The translations under genes were made by a program, and so were the position numbers. From JBHGYD01 sp041920415 (GTDB lineage: Bacteria; Bacillota; Bacilli; Bacillales; Anoxybacillaceae), in the NCBI GenBank assembly GCA_041920415.1, contig JBHGYD010000049.1:62001-126000 (forward strand): a DNA stretch of 64,000 bases, in the 5' to 3' direction. The notes under the pieces were generated by a model, which was given only the letters and a program-made list of their open reading frames with translations, did not search any database and was not told the origin of the DNA. Below are positions 1 through 9,087 of the stretch, piece by piece; position 1 is the first letter of the stretch, and each line of letters opens with the position of its first letter.

Positions 1-618
1 ATGGGGCTTGGAAAAATCGTTACCCAAACGTGTATGGATACCGTTTCAAAAGATACTACTATTATGCTTATTGCAACGGAACAGGGAAAACCTTTATATG
101 AAAAAATGGGATTCAGAACAATTGATTGTGTTCATAAATATCTTTGCGATCATTACATATCTGTTCATTCAATCAATAAAATGAATATTGAAATAGATAC
201 TTTTAACCAGGAAGATTTAACACAAATCTTAAAATTAGACAAGAGAGCTGTTGGAGCTGAAAGAAGGAAGTTTCTTATTAATAGGATTGAACAAGCAAAA
301 GAATGCCTAATAGTTAAAGATAGTAATGGAACAATTATAGGTTATGGACTTTCTATTTTGGGACCGATCAACTTAATCTTAGGTCCGATTGTCGCTCCTA
401 GTTTTGAAATAGCTTCTTTGTTGGTAGATGAATTGGCTCACAATCATCAAGGAAGATTAAGAATTGATGTTCCGTCAGGACATGAAGAGTTTATGTTATT
501 TTTAGAGCAACGTGGTTTTCATAAAGTAAGTCAACCTCCAATCATGATCATGAATTCAAAGCAATTACCTCGTCGAAATGGCACATTATATGGAATTGCT
601 GCACAGGTTTTTGGATGA
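1..618 (+). CDS. GNAT acetyltransferase, 5' end outside window
   Basis: The reading frame is open from the first base, so the gene begins upstream. The opening residues MGLGK look like the acetyl-CoA-binding loop of GNAT motif A (Q/R-x-x-G-x-G/A) rather than a true start, and the following LYEKMGF is the usual end of a GNAT domain. The remaining ~140 residues form a second alpha/beta domain ending in FLEQRGFHK, as in YitH-like proteins with an Acetyltransf_18-type C-terminal domain. The substrate cannot be deduced. A short gap precedes a methyltransferase on the same strand. GNAT family is fairly sure; the two-domain reading is inference. Confidence 0.75.
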   Translation: MGLGKIVTQTCMDTVSKDTTIMLIATEQGKPLYEKMGFRTIDCVHKYLCDHYISVHSINKMNIEIDTFNQEDLTQILKLDKRAVGAERRKFLINRIEQAKECLIVKDSNGTIIGYGLSILGPINLILGPIVAPSFEIASLLVDELAHNHQGRLRIDVPSGHEEFMLFLEQRGFHKVSQPPIMIMNSKQLPRRNGTLYGIAAQVFG

Positions 619-757
619 TTTTTATGGGGCGAACAGTGACAAGTACTGTTCGCCGAAAATTTTTTCCCTCTTTCAATAGTAGGAAAAAATATTGAATAGT
701 CGAATATAAGAAGAATATTCATTCAAAAATTTTTCTTTACAGATCGGGGGAACAACC

Positions 758-1420
758 ATGAACATTTCCATGAAATCGTATTGGAATGGACGATACGAAG
801 GAGGACGGATTTGGGGTGACATCCAATGCCCTTCCGCTGTGTTAGCAAAAGAACATTTTAAACGTCACAAGGTCCAAAGTGTGCTAGTTCCTGGATGTGG
901 ATACGGGAGAAACAGTCTATATTTCGCTCAACAAGGATTTGAAGTCGTTGCGTTCGATGTATCTGATGTGGCGATCAAGCACGCAGTTAAGCAGGCGAAA
1001 GTCCATTCAGCGGAAAATCTACAGTACATAGTAGGTGACCTTTTTAATCCACTGTTCCTGGAACATAAACAATTTGACGGCATTTACCTATCCAACGTCA
1101 TTCACCTGTTTTTGAAAAATGAGAGGGACGCTCTCTTCGATATCGTTACCTCTTTCCTGAAACCAAAGGGAGTTCTTACTTTTTCTTGTATTTCGATTTA
1201 TGACACCAATAACTACGGAATTGGCGATGAAATCGAACCAAACACCTTTATGAAGCATGAAGGGAAACCTCTACACTTTTTTGACGACGAAGAAATCCGT
1301 GCAATCCTAGAACCGAGATATCGGATCTTGGAACAACGGCTTCACATCCAAACCGAATCCGATCCGAGCGGAGAAATAGAGGATTTGCGTCTTTGGTTCG
1401 TGGCAGCCGAAAAGAGATAA
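758..1420 (+). CDS. class I SAM-dependent methyltransferase
   Basis: A 220-residue protein with a Rossmann methyltransferase fold. Motif I is VLVPGCGYGRN (near residue 45) and the acidic end of strand 2 is VVAFDVSD, both binding S-adenosylmethionine; motif IV is DGIYLSNVIH. Overall it resembles the TehB/thiopurine methyltransferase-like group (Methyltransf_25 type), but the substrate is unknown. The ATG follows a GGGGGAA ribosome binding site. It is cytosolic and probably transcribed alone. It sits in the accessory, AT-richer first 3 kb next to acetyltransferase genes and a mobile-element remnant, so a role in modifying small toxic molecules is possible but only a guess. Confidence 0.75.
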   Translation: MNISMKSYWNGRYEGGRIWGDIQCPSAVLAKEHFKRHKVQSVLVPGCGYGRNSLYFAQQGFEVVAFDVSDVAIKHAVKQAKVHSAENLQYIVGDLFNPLFLEHKQFDGIYLSNVIHLFLKNERDALFDIVTSFLKPKGVLTFSCISIYDTNNYGIGDEIEPNTFMKHEGKPLHFFDDEEIRAILEPRYRILEQRLHIQTESDPSGEIEDLRLWFVAAEKR

Positions 1421-1710
1421 TATTGTCTTAAGAAAGAGTGGGCTGATTCCTTATTTACTTTGAGTTAAAAATAATAATGTTTCGAACAAAGATAATAACC
1501 TTCAACGAACTGAAGCAATAGTTGAATAACACTGACAATATATGAGCATATATCCTTTTTTATGTATATTTAAAATATAGTCTCTTATTGTATATAAGAT
1601 AAGAGGAAACGTATATTTGTTCTTATAGATGGGGAAGGACATAGCCCACAGCGGAAGGCGTAGCGAGGGCTTTAGACCGAACGTAAAATAAAAAAGAAAG
1701 AATTTGGACG
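1421..1710 (+). other. AT-rich intergenic stretch, no gene recognised
   Basis: No gene is recognised here. The part from about 1540 to 1620 is very AT-rich. A short GC-richer segment at 1626-1686 has a possible AGCCC/GGGCT stem and leads into the broken DUF6262 gene. It may be part of the same decayed mobile element. Confidence 0.4.
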
Positions 1711-2057
1711 ATGAAGGTCTATGAGGGTATCAGCGCGCAAGCAGTTCTCATAGAAAATAACAACCAGAGATACATATTTGCGGATAAGAAAGGCTCTTAC
1801 CTAAAAAGGTTGATGAATCCATTAAAAAAGCTTATACGAGCTAATGAGAGCATTAACTTTAATAGTGTGGCAAATGAGGAAGGAGTGGTATTGAAACCTT
1901 GTGTCAACAACAAGCTCCTACTCCAAAACAGCTAAAGTGTGAAATGAACGATAGTAACAAAGACGCTCTCATTGAATCGCAGAAACGAAAAATTAAAAAC
2001 AAGCAATTGAGAGACCAGCTGAAAATAACTTATGCACAGGTCTATAAAAAAACATAA
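1711..2057 (+). pseudogene. broken TnpC-like (DUF6262) gene of a Tn554-type element
   Basis: Two overlapping frames together resemble one DUF6262 protein, the accessory factor (TnpC) coded beside the tyrosine recombinases of Tn554-like elements. Frame one (1711-1935) carries LIRANESINFNSVANEEGV, like the family's N-terminal segment. The sequence then continues in another frame through QQQAPTPKQLKCEMNDSNKD and IESQKRKIKNKQLRDQLK to KITYAQVYKKT and a stop at 2057, which matches the family's C-terminal coiled region. The join implies a frameshift near 1890-1900, and the helix-turn-helix part expected between them seems to be lost. The first 30 residues of frame one are unrecognised. No intact recombinase gene is nearby. 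Family assignment is from memory of the motif pattern. Confidence 0.55.
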
Positions 2058-2128
2058 GAGGAACATCGCTCGCTTTCTTGTTTAACGGGCGGTAGAACGT
2101 AACATGATAATATAGGGGAGATTTTTGG

Positions 2129-2683
2129 ATGAAGTTGTATGAAACGAACCGTTTAATACTAAGGGAATTAGATGAAACCTTTGCTTCGACAGTATTAAAT
2201 TATTATCAAAGGAATAAAGATTTCTTGAAGGAATGGGAAGCAGAAAAGCCAGAAGATTTTTTTACATTAGAATACCAGTCTGAAAGATTAAAGAAAGATA
2301 TCGAACTAATGAAATCAGGAAGCATTCTTAAACTATGGTTGTTTCATAAGGATGACAAAGAGTTTACTAAAACCATTGGCTGCATCAGCTTTAGTAATAT
2401 TGTTAGAAGCATTTTACAATCATGTATTTTGGGGTATAAGTTAGATAAAGATGAGTTAAATAAGGGCTACATAACAGAAGCCTTACAAAAAGGGATCGAG
2501 ATTATATTCAATGAATATCAACTTCATCGAATAGAAGCCCCCATCATGCCTAGAAATGAAGCCTCTATTCGAGTTGTAAAAAAATTAGGGTTCGAAAATG
2601 AAGGAATAGCAAAAAAACTTCTAAAAGTGAATGGGAATTGGGAAGACCACATGAGATGGGTATTGTTGAATGACAAAATGTAA
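2129..2683 (+). CDS. GNAT acetyltransferase, RimJ/RimL type
   Basis: A 184-residue single-domain GNAT protein of the RimJ/RimL/YdaF kind. It opens with the family signature ETNRLILREL and closes with RNEASIRVVKKLGFENEGIAKKLLKVNGNWEDHMRWVLL, the acetyl-CoA-binding and C-terminal strands typical of this group. The expected tract YKLDKDELNKGYITEAL replaces the usual Y-x-x-x-x-x-x-x-G-x-G/A-x-E-A motif. Likely reactions are N-terminal acetylation of a protein or acetylation of a small amine; neither can be chosen from sequence. The start has an AGGGGAG site 8 bases upstream. A strong hairpin at 2743-2790 followed by a T-run closes the transcript. Confidence 0.8.
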   Translation: MKLYETNRLILRELDETFASTVLNYYQRNKDFLKEWEAEKPEDFFTLEYQSERLKKDIELMKSGSILKLWLFHKDDKEFTKTIGCISFSNIVRSILQSCILGYKLDKDELNKGYITEALQKGIEIIFNEYQLHRIEAPIMPRNEASIRVVKKLGFENEGIAKKLLKVNGNWEDHMRWVLLNDKM

Positions 2684-2742
2684 TGAAATTAATCCTCTAT
2701 TAAGGTCTGATTTATCTTTTTGCCATATAGTGGAATAACGAA

Positions 2743-2797
2743 TAAAGGTAAGCAAGCATATTAAACATAACTAATATGTGCTTACCTTTATTTTTTA
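2743..2797 (+). terminator. rho-independent terminator after the RimL-like gene
   Basis: TAAAGGTAAGC (2743-2753) pairs with GCTTACCTTTA (2780-2790), extended inward by an ATATTA/TAATAT stem, followed by TTTTTT. Confidence 0.8.
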
Positions 2798-2871
2798 GAT
2801 ATTGGTAAGATTCTCTCTTTTGTTCGGTTTAAAACATAATCGACGATTTTGTTAAGTATTTCAGTAATGTG

Positions 2872-2899
2872 AAGGGGGCAAACGTTATTCCCCCCTTCA
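2872..2899 (-). terminator. hairpin at the 3' end of fdhD
   Basis: GAAGGGGG and CCCCCTTC face each other directly after the fdhD stop codon. The minus strand lacks a clear T-run after the stem, so termination efficiency is uncertain. Confidence 0.45.
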
Positions 2900-3703
2900 T
2901 TAGTGTTGTTGATTCGCTTCCAAGATGCGCTCTGGATGAGTGTACACGTTCAACTTGCCGCCGCGAATAAATCCAACAACTGTTATATTTAAATCTTCCG
3001 CCAACTGTAACGCTAAATCGGTAGGAGCGGATTTTGATAATAAAATCCCAACACCGATTTTTGATACTTTTAATAACACTTCAGAAGACACTCTACCGCT
3101 AAAAGCAATGATTTTATCACGGACAGGGGTTTGCTGGAGCAAACAATATCCGTACAGTTTATCAAGAGCGTTATGTCTTCCGATGTCAGACCTTGCCACC
3201 ATGATTTCGGATTCGCTGCAAAGCGCCGCGTTATGGACTCCACCTGTTTGCTGAAAGATGACGCTTCCATTTTGCAAGTTTTTCATGAGATAAAAACACT
3301 GTTCCACGCTTATTTTTATGTCCGTGACTGCTGTTTTGGCCGTCTTCACATCATTGTGCAAATAAAATTGTCTGCTTTTCCCACAACACGAACCGATAAA
3401 CCGTTTCGAAAAGTATTGCTGGTTAATCGGTTGTTTTGCGTGCAAATCGACATAGGCAAATCCGCGGCTTTCATCAATGGACATATTTTTTATATCGCTT
3501 TTGAAACGGACAAGACCTTCAGAAGCAAGAAATCCAATGACTAGTTCCTCTAAATGCTCAGGCGTACACACCATTGTCGCGAATTCTTCACTATTTACGA
3601 CTAACGTGAGCGGAAATTCAGTAACAATTTCGTCTTCCTCACTTATGAATGAAGCGTCGGTAAATTTCAATATCCTCTTTTTTACCGTCGTTTGTTTCTC
3701 CAT
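2900..3703 (-). CDS. fdhD: formate dehydrogenase accessory sulfurtransferase FdhD
   Basis: A 267-residue cytosolic protein of the FdhD family. In the family, FdhD takes sulfur from a cysteine desulfurase and passes it to the bis-MGD molybdenum cofactor of formate dehydrogenase. Supporting segments are the N-terminal DEIVTEFPLTLVVN, the cysteine loop GSCCGKS (Cys106-Cys107; E. coli has C-x-x-C here), TGGVHNAALCS, the signature SDIGRHNALDK and GRVSSEVLLKVSKIG. The start ATG has AAGAAGGTGG upstream. The gene is divergent from a molybdopterin oxidoreductase gene only 116 bp away, its probable client. The assignment is sure. Confidence 0.95.
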   Translation of the reverse strand: MEKQTTVKKRILKFTDASFISEEDEIVTEFPLTLVVNSEEFATMVCTPEHLEELVIGFLASEGLVRFKSDIKNMSIDESRGFAYVDLHAKQPINQQYFSKRFIGSCCGKSRQFYLHNDVKTAKTAVTDIKISVEQCFYLMKNLQNGSVIFQQTGGVHNAALCSESEIMVARSDIGRHNALDKLYGYCLLQQTPVRDKIIAFSGRVSSEVLLKVSKIGVGILLSKSAPTDLALQLAEDLNITVVGFIRGGKLNVYTHPERILEANQQH

Positions 3704-3819
3704 CCTGCCACCTTCTTTTAAGAGTAAAAATATGTTTTTATGTTACAATCATACTATAAAAATAAAAAGAATGTTTTTAAAATTATGTATATTTATCTTT
3801 TTTTTTAGGAGTGTGAATC

Positions 3820-6168
3820 ATGGGAAAAACGAAACATACCGGGCCGATCAAATTGGACAAAAGTCCAAAACCTTCCCTTTGGGCAAGTTTTATACCGATG
3901 GGGTTAGGAAAGGTAAAGCCGCATCATATTCGCGATACATTAAAAGTCGTCTGGGAAAATAAAGATCAGCTGCCTTACGCGTATCGCATTTTGACGCAAG
4001 GGGTATGTGACGGCTGCGCTCTTGGAGTTTCCGGATTGCGCGATCAAACGTTGACCGGTCCTCATCTTTGCACGACTCGCTTAAATGTGCTTCGTTTGAA
4101 TACAATGCCTGCCATTGATCCGAAGTGGCTAGAAGATATTCATAAACTAAGAGAATTCGATAGTACGGAACTAAGAAAATTAGGAAGAATTCCATATCCG
4201 CTTTCAAGAAAACCGGGAGAAACAAAGTTTACGAGAATTAGTTGGGATGAGGCGTTAAATCGCATTGCCGCGAAAATAAAAAGCATCCATCCGAAGCAGC
4301 TCGCGTTTTATTTAACGGCGCGCGGTATCACGAATGAAGTGTATTACACAGCGGCGAAAGTGGCGCGGTTTTTAGGAACGAACAATATTGACAATGCCTC
4401 GCGAATTTGCCATTCACCAAGCAAAACGGCATTAAAGCGGTCGCTTGGGATCGGCGCATCGAGCTGCAGTTATAAAGATTGGATTGGCACCGATGTCCTC
4501 GTATTTTGGGGCTCTGTTGCCGCGAACAATCAGCCGGTATCAACGAAATATATGTATGCGGCAAAAAAAGCGGGTACGAAGATTATCGTCATCAATCCGT
4601 ACCGAGAACCGGCGATGGAGAACTATTGGATTCCATCGATTTGGGAAAGCGCGTTGTTCGGAACAAAAATTGCCGATGATTTTTATCAAGTCAACATCGG
4701 CGGCGATATTGCCTTTATGAATGGGGTCATAAAGCACTGGTTTGAAATGGAAGAAAACAATCCGGGTTCAGCCATCGACTGGCAGTTTGTTCGTGAACAT
4801 ACGAACGGGATTGATGAATTAAAGGCGCATGTCATTAAATACGATTGGGAAACGTTAGAGAAATCTTCTGGTCTTTCTAAAGAGCGGATGTATGAGTTTG
4901 CAAAATTGCTCGCTAAAGCAAAATCAGGCGTGTTTGTTTGGAGTATGGGACTTACCCAACACCGCTTCGGTACGGACAATGTTTCGCAAGTGGCCAACCT
5001 CGCCATGCTTCGCGGTTTTATCGGACGCGCTCATTGCGGGCTTATGCCGATTCGCGGCCACAGCGGCGTTCAAGGATCAGGGGAAATGGGAGCGGATCCG
5101 TTTGTGTTGCCGGGCGGTGAATTTGATGAAGAAAATATCGTGCGTATTGAAAACATTTGGGGATTTCCGATTCCGCGCTGGCAAGGGGATACGATCGGAC
5201 AAACGCTAGAAAACATTTTGCTTCCTGATGATCATGAACGAAAAGTGAGAGTGTTATATACGAGCGGCGGCAATTTCTTGGAAACGATGCCGAATCCAGA
5301 TTTTATCCGAAAAGCATTAGAAAGCGTGGAATTGCGTGTTCATCAAGATATTATTTTCAACACATCGACATTGCTGGACGCAAAAGAAGAAGTGATCATC
5401 TTACCGGCGATGACGCGCTATGAACAGCCGGGCGGCGGCACATCGACAAGCACGGAGAGAATGGTGTATTTCAGTCCGGAAATCGAAGGACCGCGAATCG
5501 AAGAAGCGCGAGCGGAATGGGAGATTTATATTGACCTTGCTTCGCGAGTGAAACCGGAAGAAAAACATTTGATTCATTTTAACAGCGCTCAAGACATTCG
5601 CAACGAAATTGCCGTAGCCAATCGAAACTACGATGGAATTCAGCATTTAAAGAAAAAAGGTGACGTCTTCCAATGGGGCGGCGCTTGGCTTTGTGAAGGA
5701 GGGGTATGTCCGACACCGGACGGACGTGGCAATTTCATACCGATTGAATTGCCGGAGTTGCGAAAAGCGGAAGGACAATTTTTTGTGACGACTCGACGCG
5801 GCAAGCAGTTTAATTCGATGATTTATAACGAAAAAGATCCGTTTAATGCGGCAGAGCGCTATGATATTTTAATGAATCGCGAGGATGCAACGAAACTTGG
5901 CATTCGTGAAGGCGAATCGATTGTGGCCTACAACCGTTATGGAATGATGCAAGGTCGTGTGAAGTTTGCGAATGTGAAACAAGGAAATATTGCGGTGTAT
6001 TGGCCAGAAGGAAACGTGTTAATTCCAAAAGGCGTTTATGAAACATACGCGCAAATTCCAGAGTACAATACCATCGCTATCGTCGAAAAAGCAGAAACGT
6101 TCCACGCACAAAAAGATCAAAAATACGTGGAAAAACGCATTGAAGAGATGGAAATAAGCGTCGAGTAA
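3820..6168 (+). CDS. FdhF/YdeP-type molybdopterin oxidoreductase
   Basis: A 782-residue protein of the formate dehydrogenase alpha-like (TIGR01701, FdhF/YdeP) family, which binds bis-MGD. The N-terminal cysteine motif is incomplete for a classical 4Fe-4S ferredoxin-like site: Cys63-x2-Cys66 with a third Cys84. Cys197 (in SRICHSPS) aligns with the selenocysteine of E. coli FdhF, so a cysteine Mo ligand is likely. The C-terminal dinucleotide-binding domain contains TTRRGKQFNSMIYN. There is no signal peptide, so it acts in the cytosol. Divergent fdhD fits a need for cofactor sulfuration. No partner diaphorase or membrane subunit is present, so the electron acceptor is unknown; B. subtilis YjgC/YrhE-like enzymes are the nearest described relatives. 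Formate as substrate is plausible, not shown. Confidence 0.85.
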   Translation: MGKTKHTGPIKLDKSPKPSLWASFIPMGLGKVKPHHIRDTLKVVWENKDQLPYAYRILTQGVCDGCALGVSGLRDQTLTGPHLCTTRLNVLRLNTMPAIDPKWLEDIHKLREFDSTELRKLGRIPYPLSRKPGETKFTRISWDEALNRIAAKIKSIHPKQLAFYLTARGITNEVYYTAAKVARFLGTNNIDNASRICHSPSKTALKRSLGIGASSCSYKDWIGTDVLVFWGSVAANNQPVSTKYMYAAKKAGTKIIVINPYREPAMENYWIPSIWESALFGTKIADDFYQVNIGGDIAFMNGVIKHWFEMEENNPGSAIDWQFVREHTNGIDELKAHVIKYDWETLEKSSGLSKERMYEFAKLLAKAKSGVFVWSMGLTQHRFGTDNVSQVANLAMLRGFIGRAHCGLMPIRGHSGVQGSGEMGADPFVLPGGEFDEENIVRIENIWGFPIPRWQGDTIGQTLENILLPDDHERKVRVLYTSGGNFLETMPNPDFIRKALESVELRVHQDIIFNTSTLLDAKEEVIILPAMTRYEQPGGGTSTSTERMVYFSPEIEGPRIEEARAEWEIYIDLASRVKPEEKHLIHFNSAQDIRNEIAVANRNYDGIQHLKKKGDVFQWGGAWLCEGGVCPTPDGRGNFIPIELPELRKAEGQFFVTTRRGKQFNSMIYNEKDPFNAAERYDILMNREDATKLGIREGESIVAYNRYGMMQGRVKFANVKQGNIAVYWPEGNVLIPKGVYETYAQIPEYNTIAIVEKAETFHAQKDQKYVEKRIEEMEISVE

Positions 6169-6193
6169 CCTCATGACTATTAAGGTGTGAAGC

Positions 6194-6224
6194 CTCTTCC
6201 TTTTTTATAAGGAAGAGTTTTTTA
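6194..6224 (+). terminator. terminator after the oxidoreductase gene
   Basis: CTCTTCC (6194-6200) pairs with GGAAGAG (6211-6217), followed by TTTTTTAT. Confidence 0.8.
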
Positions 6225-6268
6225 TGAATATTTTTCCTTTGACGTTAGAAAATAAAGGAAGGCATTAG

Positions 6269-7987
6269 GTGATGGAAATGATGAAGGAGAAGGGGGGGAG
6301 AGAGTTGTTGGTGCAGGAAACGTCAAAAACGGAAAAACGATTAGTGTTCTTCTCGTTCCTTGCGATTGCCGCTTTTGTATCGCCGTATTTTATTCTGGGT
6401 GAAGATGCGCATATGCGTGTTCACGATAATTTAGATTCGAATATTGCGTGGTACAAAGTGTTGACACGAAGCGGCGAGTTGTTTGGTCCGATTCACGCTG
6501 TCATTCCGCAACTGATTAACGGGTTGCCGCGAAATGCGTTCGGGACGGAGTTTAGCGGAATTGTTTGGCTTCATGCGTTATTTCCATCGATTTATGCATA
6601 TGGTTTAAGCCAAACGATCACGCGCGTGTTTGCGTTTATCGGGATGTATTTACTGTTGAAAAAACATTTTATAAAAGCGCCGGAATGGTCGTGGATTCGC
6701 GTTGGTGCGGCTCTCGCATTTGCCTTGACGCCATTTTGGCCGTCGGGTATGTTAAGCACACTTGGAATGCCTTTAGCATTGTGGGCTTTTTTAAACATTC
6801 GAGCCGGTGAACGTTCGTGGATCAATTATCTTGTCCTCACGCTTTTACCGTTTTATTCGAGTCTTGTTTTAGGCTTTTTCTTTTTCTTAAGCGCGATGGG
6901 AGTTTTCTGGCTCGTTGATGTTGTGCGCGGAAAAGGATGGAACGTTCGCTTTCTCTTGGCGATCGTCTACATGACAGCGTTGTACTTATCTATTGAGTAT
7001 CGCCTTGTTCATTCGCTTTTGTTTTCCGAGGAACCGACAAGTCGCGATGAATATGTTCATGCCCGTCTTTCTCTTTGGCGTGCCATTCGACTGACGTTGA
7101 AAAACTATATTCTTGGTCACAACCATGTGATGACGGTACATGGGCTTGTCATTTTGCCGGTGACGTTCATCGCTTTGTACATGGTTTGGAAAAGAAAATT
7201 ATGGAAGCAAGAAAAAATGTTTCTGTTTCTTCATGCTTTGAACTTCGCCCTTTCGACATGGTATGCGTTTTGGTTTTATAAAGGATGGGTTCCGTTAACG
7301 GAGCGGTTTGACATCCTCAACAAATTTAATTTTGCTCGCTATCATTTTTTGCGGCCGATGGTCATTTACGTATTATTTGCGCTTTCGTTAAAAATTTTAT
7401 GGCAACAAGGGCAGGATTGGAAAAAGGTATGTCTGGTCGCCGTTGCGGCACAACTCATCGTGCTTACGGCGTTTAACGAGGAAATTATATATCGAAGTGA
7501 GCCGTCGTTTAAACAATTTTATGCAGAAAAGCAATTCTCGGAAATCAAAGAATACATAGGCCTTCCGGTAGAGAAATATCGCGTTGCCAGCATCGGGATT
7601 CACCCAGCGATCGCCCAATATAACGGATTTTACACATTGGATACGTACAACAATTTTTATCCATTGACGTATAAACACCAGTTTCGAAACATAATTTCGC
7701 GCGAGTTAGACAAAAATAAGAAGCTGCGCGAATATTTCGATGAATGGGGCGGGCGTTGTTATATTTTTGTGGACGAGCTAGGCAAGTATTACATGTTTAA
7801 AAAACATTCGAGGAAAAAGATTACCCATTTGCAGTTAAATACCGATGTATTTCGCGAAATGGGGGGACGTTATATTTTTTCTGCCTTACCGATTGACAAC
7901 GCCAAAAGAAACCAATTAACACTTGAAAAAATATTTCATTCCGATGAATCGGCATGGACAATTTATTTATACAAAGTGACATCATAA
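6269..7987 (+). CDS. polytopic membrane protein, DUF6044 (YkoS-like)
   Basis: A 572-residue integral membrane protein with about ten hydrophobic segments over residues 25-420 and a soluble C-terminal ~150 residues. The short loop GEDAHMRVHDNLDSNIAWYKVL after the first segment carries acidic residues like those in the first loop of GT-C glycosyltransferases. The family matches DUF6044, as in B. subtilis YkoS. The start is GTG at 6269 (or ATG at 6272) after AAGGAAGG. The next gene, a GT2 enzyme of the polyprenyl-phosphate type, starts 12 bp downstream, so the pair probably forms a lipid-linked sugar route. Transfer of sugar to an extracellular acceptor is inference. Confidence 0.7.
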   Translation: MMEMMKEKGGRELLVQETSKTEKRLVFFSFLAIAAFVSPYFILGEDAHMRVHDNLDSNIAWYKVLTRSGELFGPIHAVIPQLINGLPRNAFGTEFSGIVWLHALFPSIYAYGLSQTITRVFAFIGMYLLLKKHFIKAPEWSWIRVGAALAFALTPFWPSGMLSTLGMPLALWAFLNIRAGERSWINYLVLTLLPFYSSLVLGFFFFLSAMGVFWLVDVVRGKGWNVRFLLAIVYMTALYLSIEYRLVHSLLFSEEPTSRDEYVHARLSLWRAIRLTLKNYILGHNHVMTVHGLVILPVTFIALYMVWKRKLWKQEKMFLFLHALNFALSTWYAFWFYKGWVPLTERFDILNKFNFARYHFLRPMVIYVLFALSLKILWQQGQDWKKVCLVAVAAQLIVLTAFNEEIIYRSEPSFKQFYAEKQFSEIKEYIGLPVEKYRVASIGIHPAIAQYNGFYTLDTYNNFYPLTYKHQFRNIISRELDKNKKLREYFDEWGGRCYIFVDELGKYYMFKKHSRKKITHLQLNTDVFREMGGRYIFSALPIDNAKRNQLTLEKIFHSDESAWTIYLYKVTS

Positions 7988-7999
7988 GGAGGAACAGCG

Positions 8000-9025
8000 A
8001 TGAGCGAACCGATTCTCACCATTGTCGTACCTTGTTATAACGAAGAAGAAGTGCTTCCGGAAACGATTCGGCAGCTTCGCGATTTGCTTCAGCAATTCAT
8101 CGCCGAGCAACTTGTTTCTGAACAAAGTAAACTATTGTTCGTTGATGATGGAAGCCAAGATGAAACGTGGACGATCATTTATAAAGCAAGCTTACGTTAT
8201 CCGGAAGTGAAAGGGTTGAAGCTCGCCCGCAATGCCGGACATCAAAACGCTTTGTTGGCAGGGTTATTCGCAGCAAAAACGCTTTCTGACTGCATCGTTT
8301 CGATTGATGCAGATTTGCAAGATGATATTTCTGTCATTCGTGAGTTTATAAAAAAATTTCATGAAGGATATGAGATTGTATACGGAGTGCGCCATAAGCG
8401 CGATACGGATACATTTTTTAAACGCCACACCGCCCAAGTTTTTTACAAATTAATGAAAGCCATGGGAGTACGGATCGTTTATAACCATGCCGATTATCGT
8501 CTTATGAGCCGACGAGCCGTCGAGCAGCTCGAACGGTTTGAAGAAGTAAATTTATTTTTGCGCGGCATTGTACCGTTGCTTGGCTTTCGCTCGACAACCG
8601 TTTATTATGACCGAAAAGAGCGGTTAGCGGGGGAAACGAAATATCCACTCAAGAAAATGCTCGCGTTTGCCTTAGACGGGATTACCTCCTTCAGCATTAC
8701 GCCCATTCGTTTCATTTCGTTTATCGGATTTGTGTCCTTTTTTGTCAGTTTGTTGTTTGGGGTGTATTTTCTATTTTTAAAATTTACCGGTCATACGCAA
8801 ACGGGATGGACATCGCTCATTACGTCCATTTGGCTTCTCGGTGGGCTGCAGCTCATTGCGCTCGGTTTAATCGGAGAGTATATTGGAAAAATATACAAGG
8901 AAACAAAACGGCGCCCGCGCTATATCGTTGATCTTGATTTATTTAATTTGCCGATGCCACTGCATGTAAACCATTTTCCGCCTCTTGTCGAAGAAACAAA
9001 AAGTATGGACATCAAGAACGGCTAA
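8000..9025 (+). CDS. GT2 glycosyltransferase, bactoprenol-phosphate type (YkoT-like)
   Basis: A 341-residue family 2 glycosyltransferase. The GT-A domain (residues 1-230) shows ILTIVVPCYNEEEVLP for the nucleotide, FVDDGSQDETW, and the metal-binding D103-A-D105-L-Q-D-D. Two C-terminal membrane helices (about 235-260 and 272-295) are typical of enzymes such as GtrB, YkcC and YkoT that load a sugar on undecaprenyl phosphate at the inner leaflet. An AAGGAGGAA site precedes the ATG. It is co-transcribed with the upstream DUF6044 protein, which may use the resulting lipid-linked sugar outside. The sugar is unknown. Confidence 0.85.
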   Translation: MSEPILTIVVPCYNEEEVLPETIRQLRDLLQQFIAEQLVSEQSKLLFVDDGSQDETWTIIYKASLRYPEVKGLKLARNAGHQNALLAGLFAAKTLSDCIVSIDADLQDDISVIREFIKKFHEGYEIVYGVRHKRDTDTFFKRHTAQVFYKLMKAMGVRIVYNHADYRLMSRRAVEQLERFEEVNLFLRGIVPLLGFRSTTVYYDRKERLAGETKYPLKKMLAFALDGITSFSITPIRFISFIGFVSFFVSLLFGVYFLFLKFTGHTQTGWTSLITSIWLLGGLQLIALGLIGEYIGKIYKETKRRPRYIVDLDLFNLPMPLHVNHFPPLVEETKSMDIKNG

Positions 9026-9039
9026 CTGTTATTTTTTAC

Positions 9040-9068
9040 TTGCATTCTGTTTCAAGAAGGGGTAGACT
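9040..9068 (+). promoter_or_regulatory. sigma-A promoter of the thiM operon
   Basis: TTGCAT (9040-9045) and TAGACT (9063-9068) are 17 bp apart, placing a transcript start just ahead of the TPP riboswitch. Confidence 0.6.
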
Positions 9069-9087
9069 GAGCTTGTAAAAATAAATA

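Noticed and set aside
3131..3962. Plus-strand ORFs across fdhD
   Set aside because: They are antisense to fdhD and have no family features; FdhD signatures lie on the minus strand.
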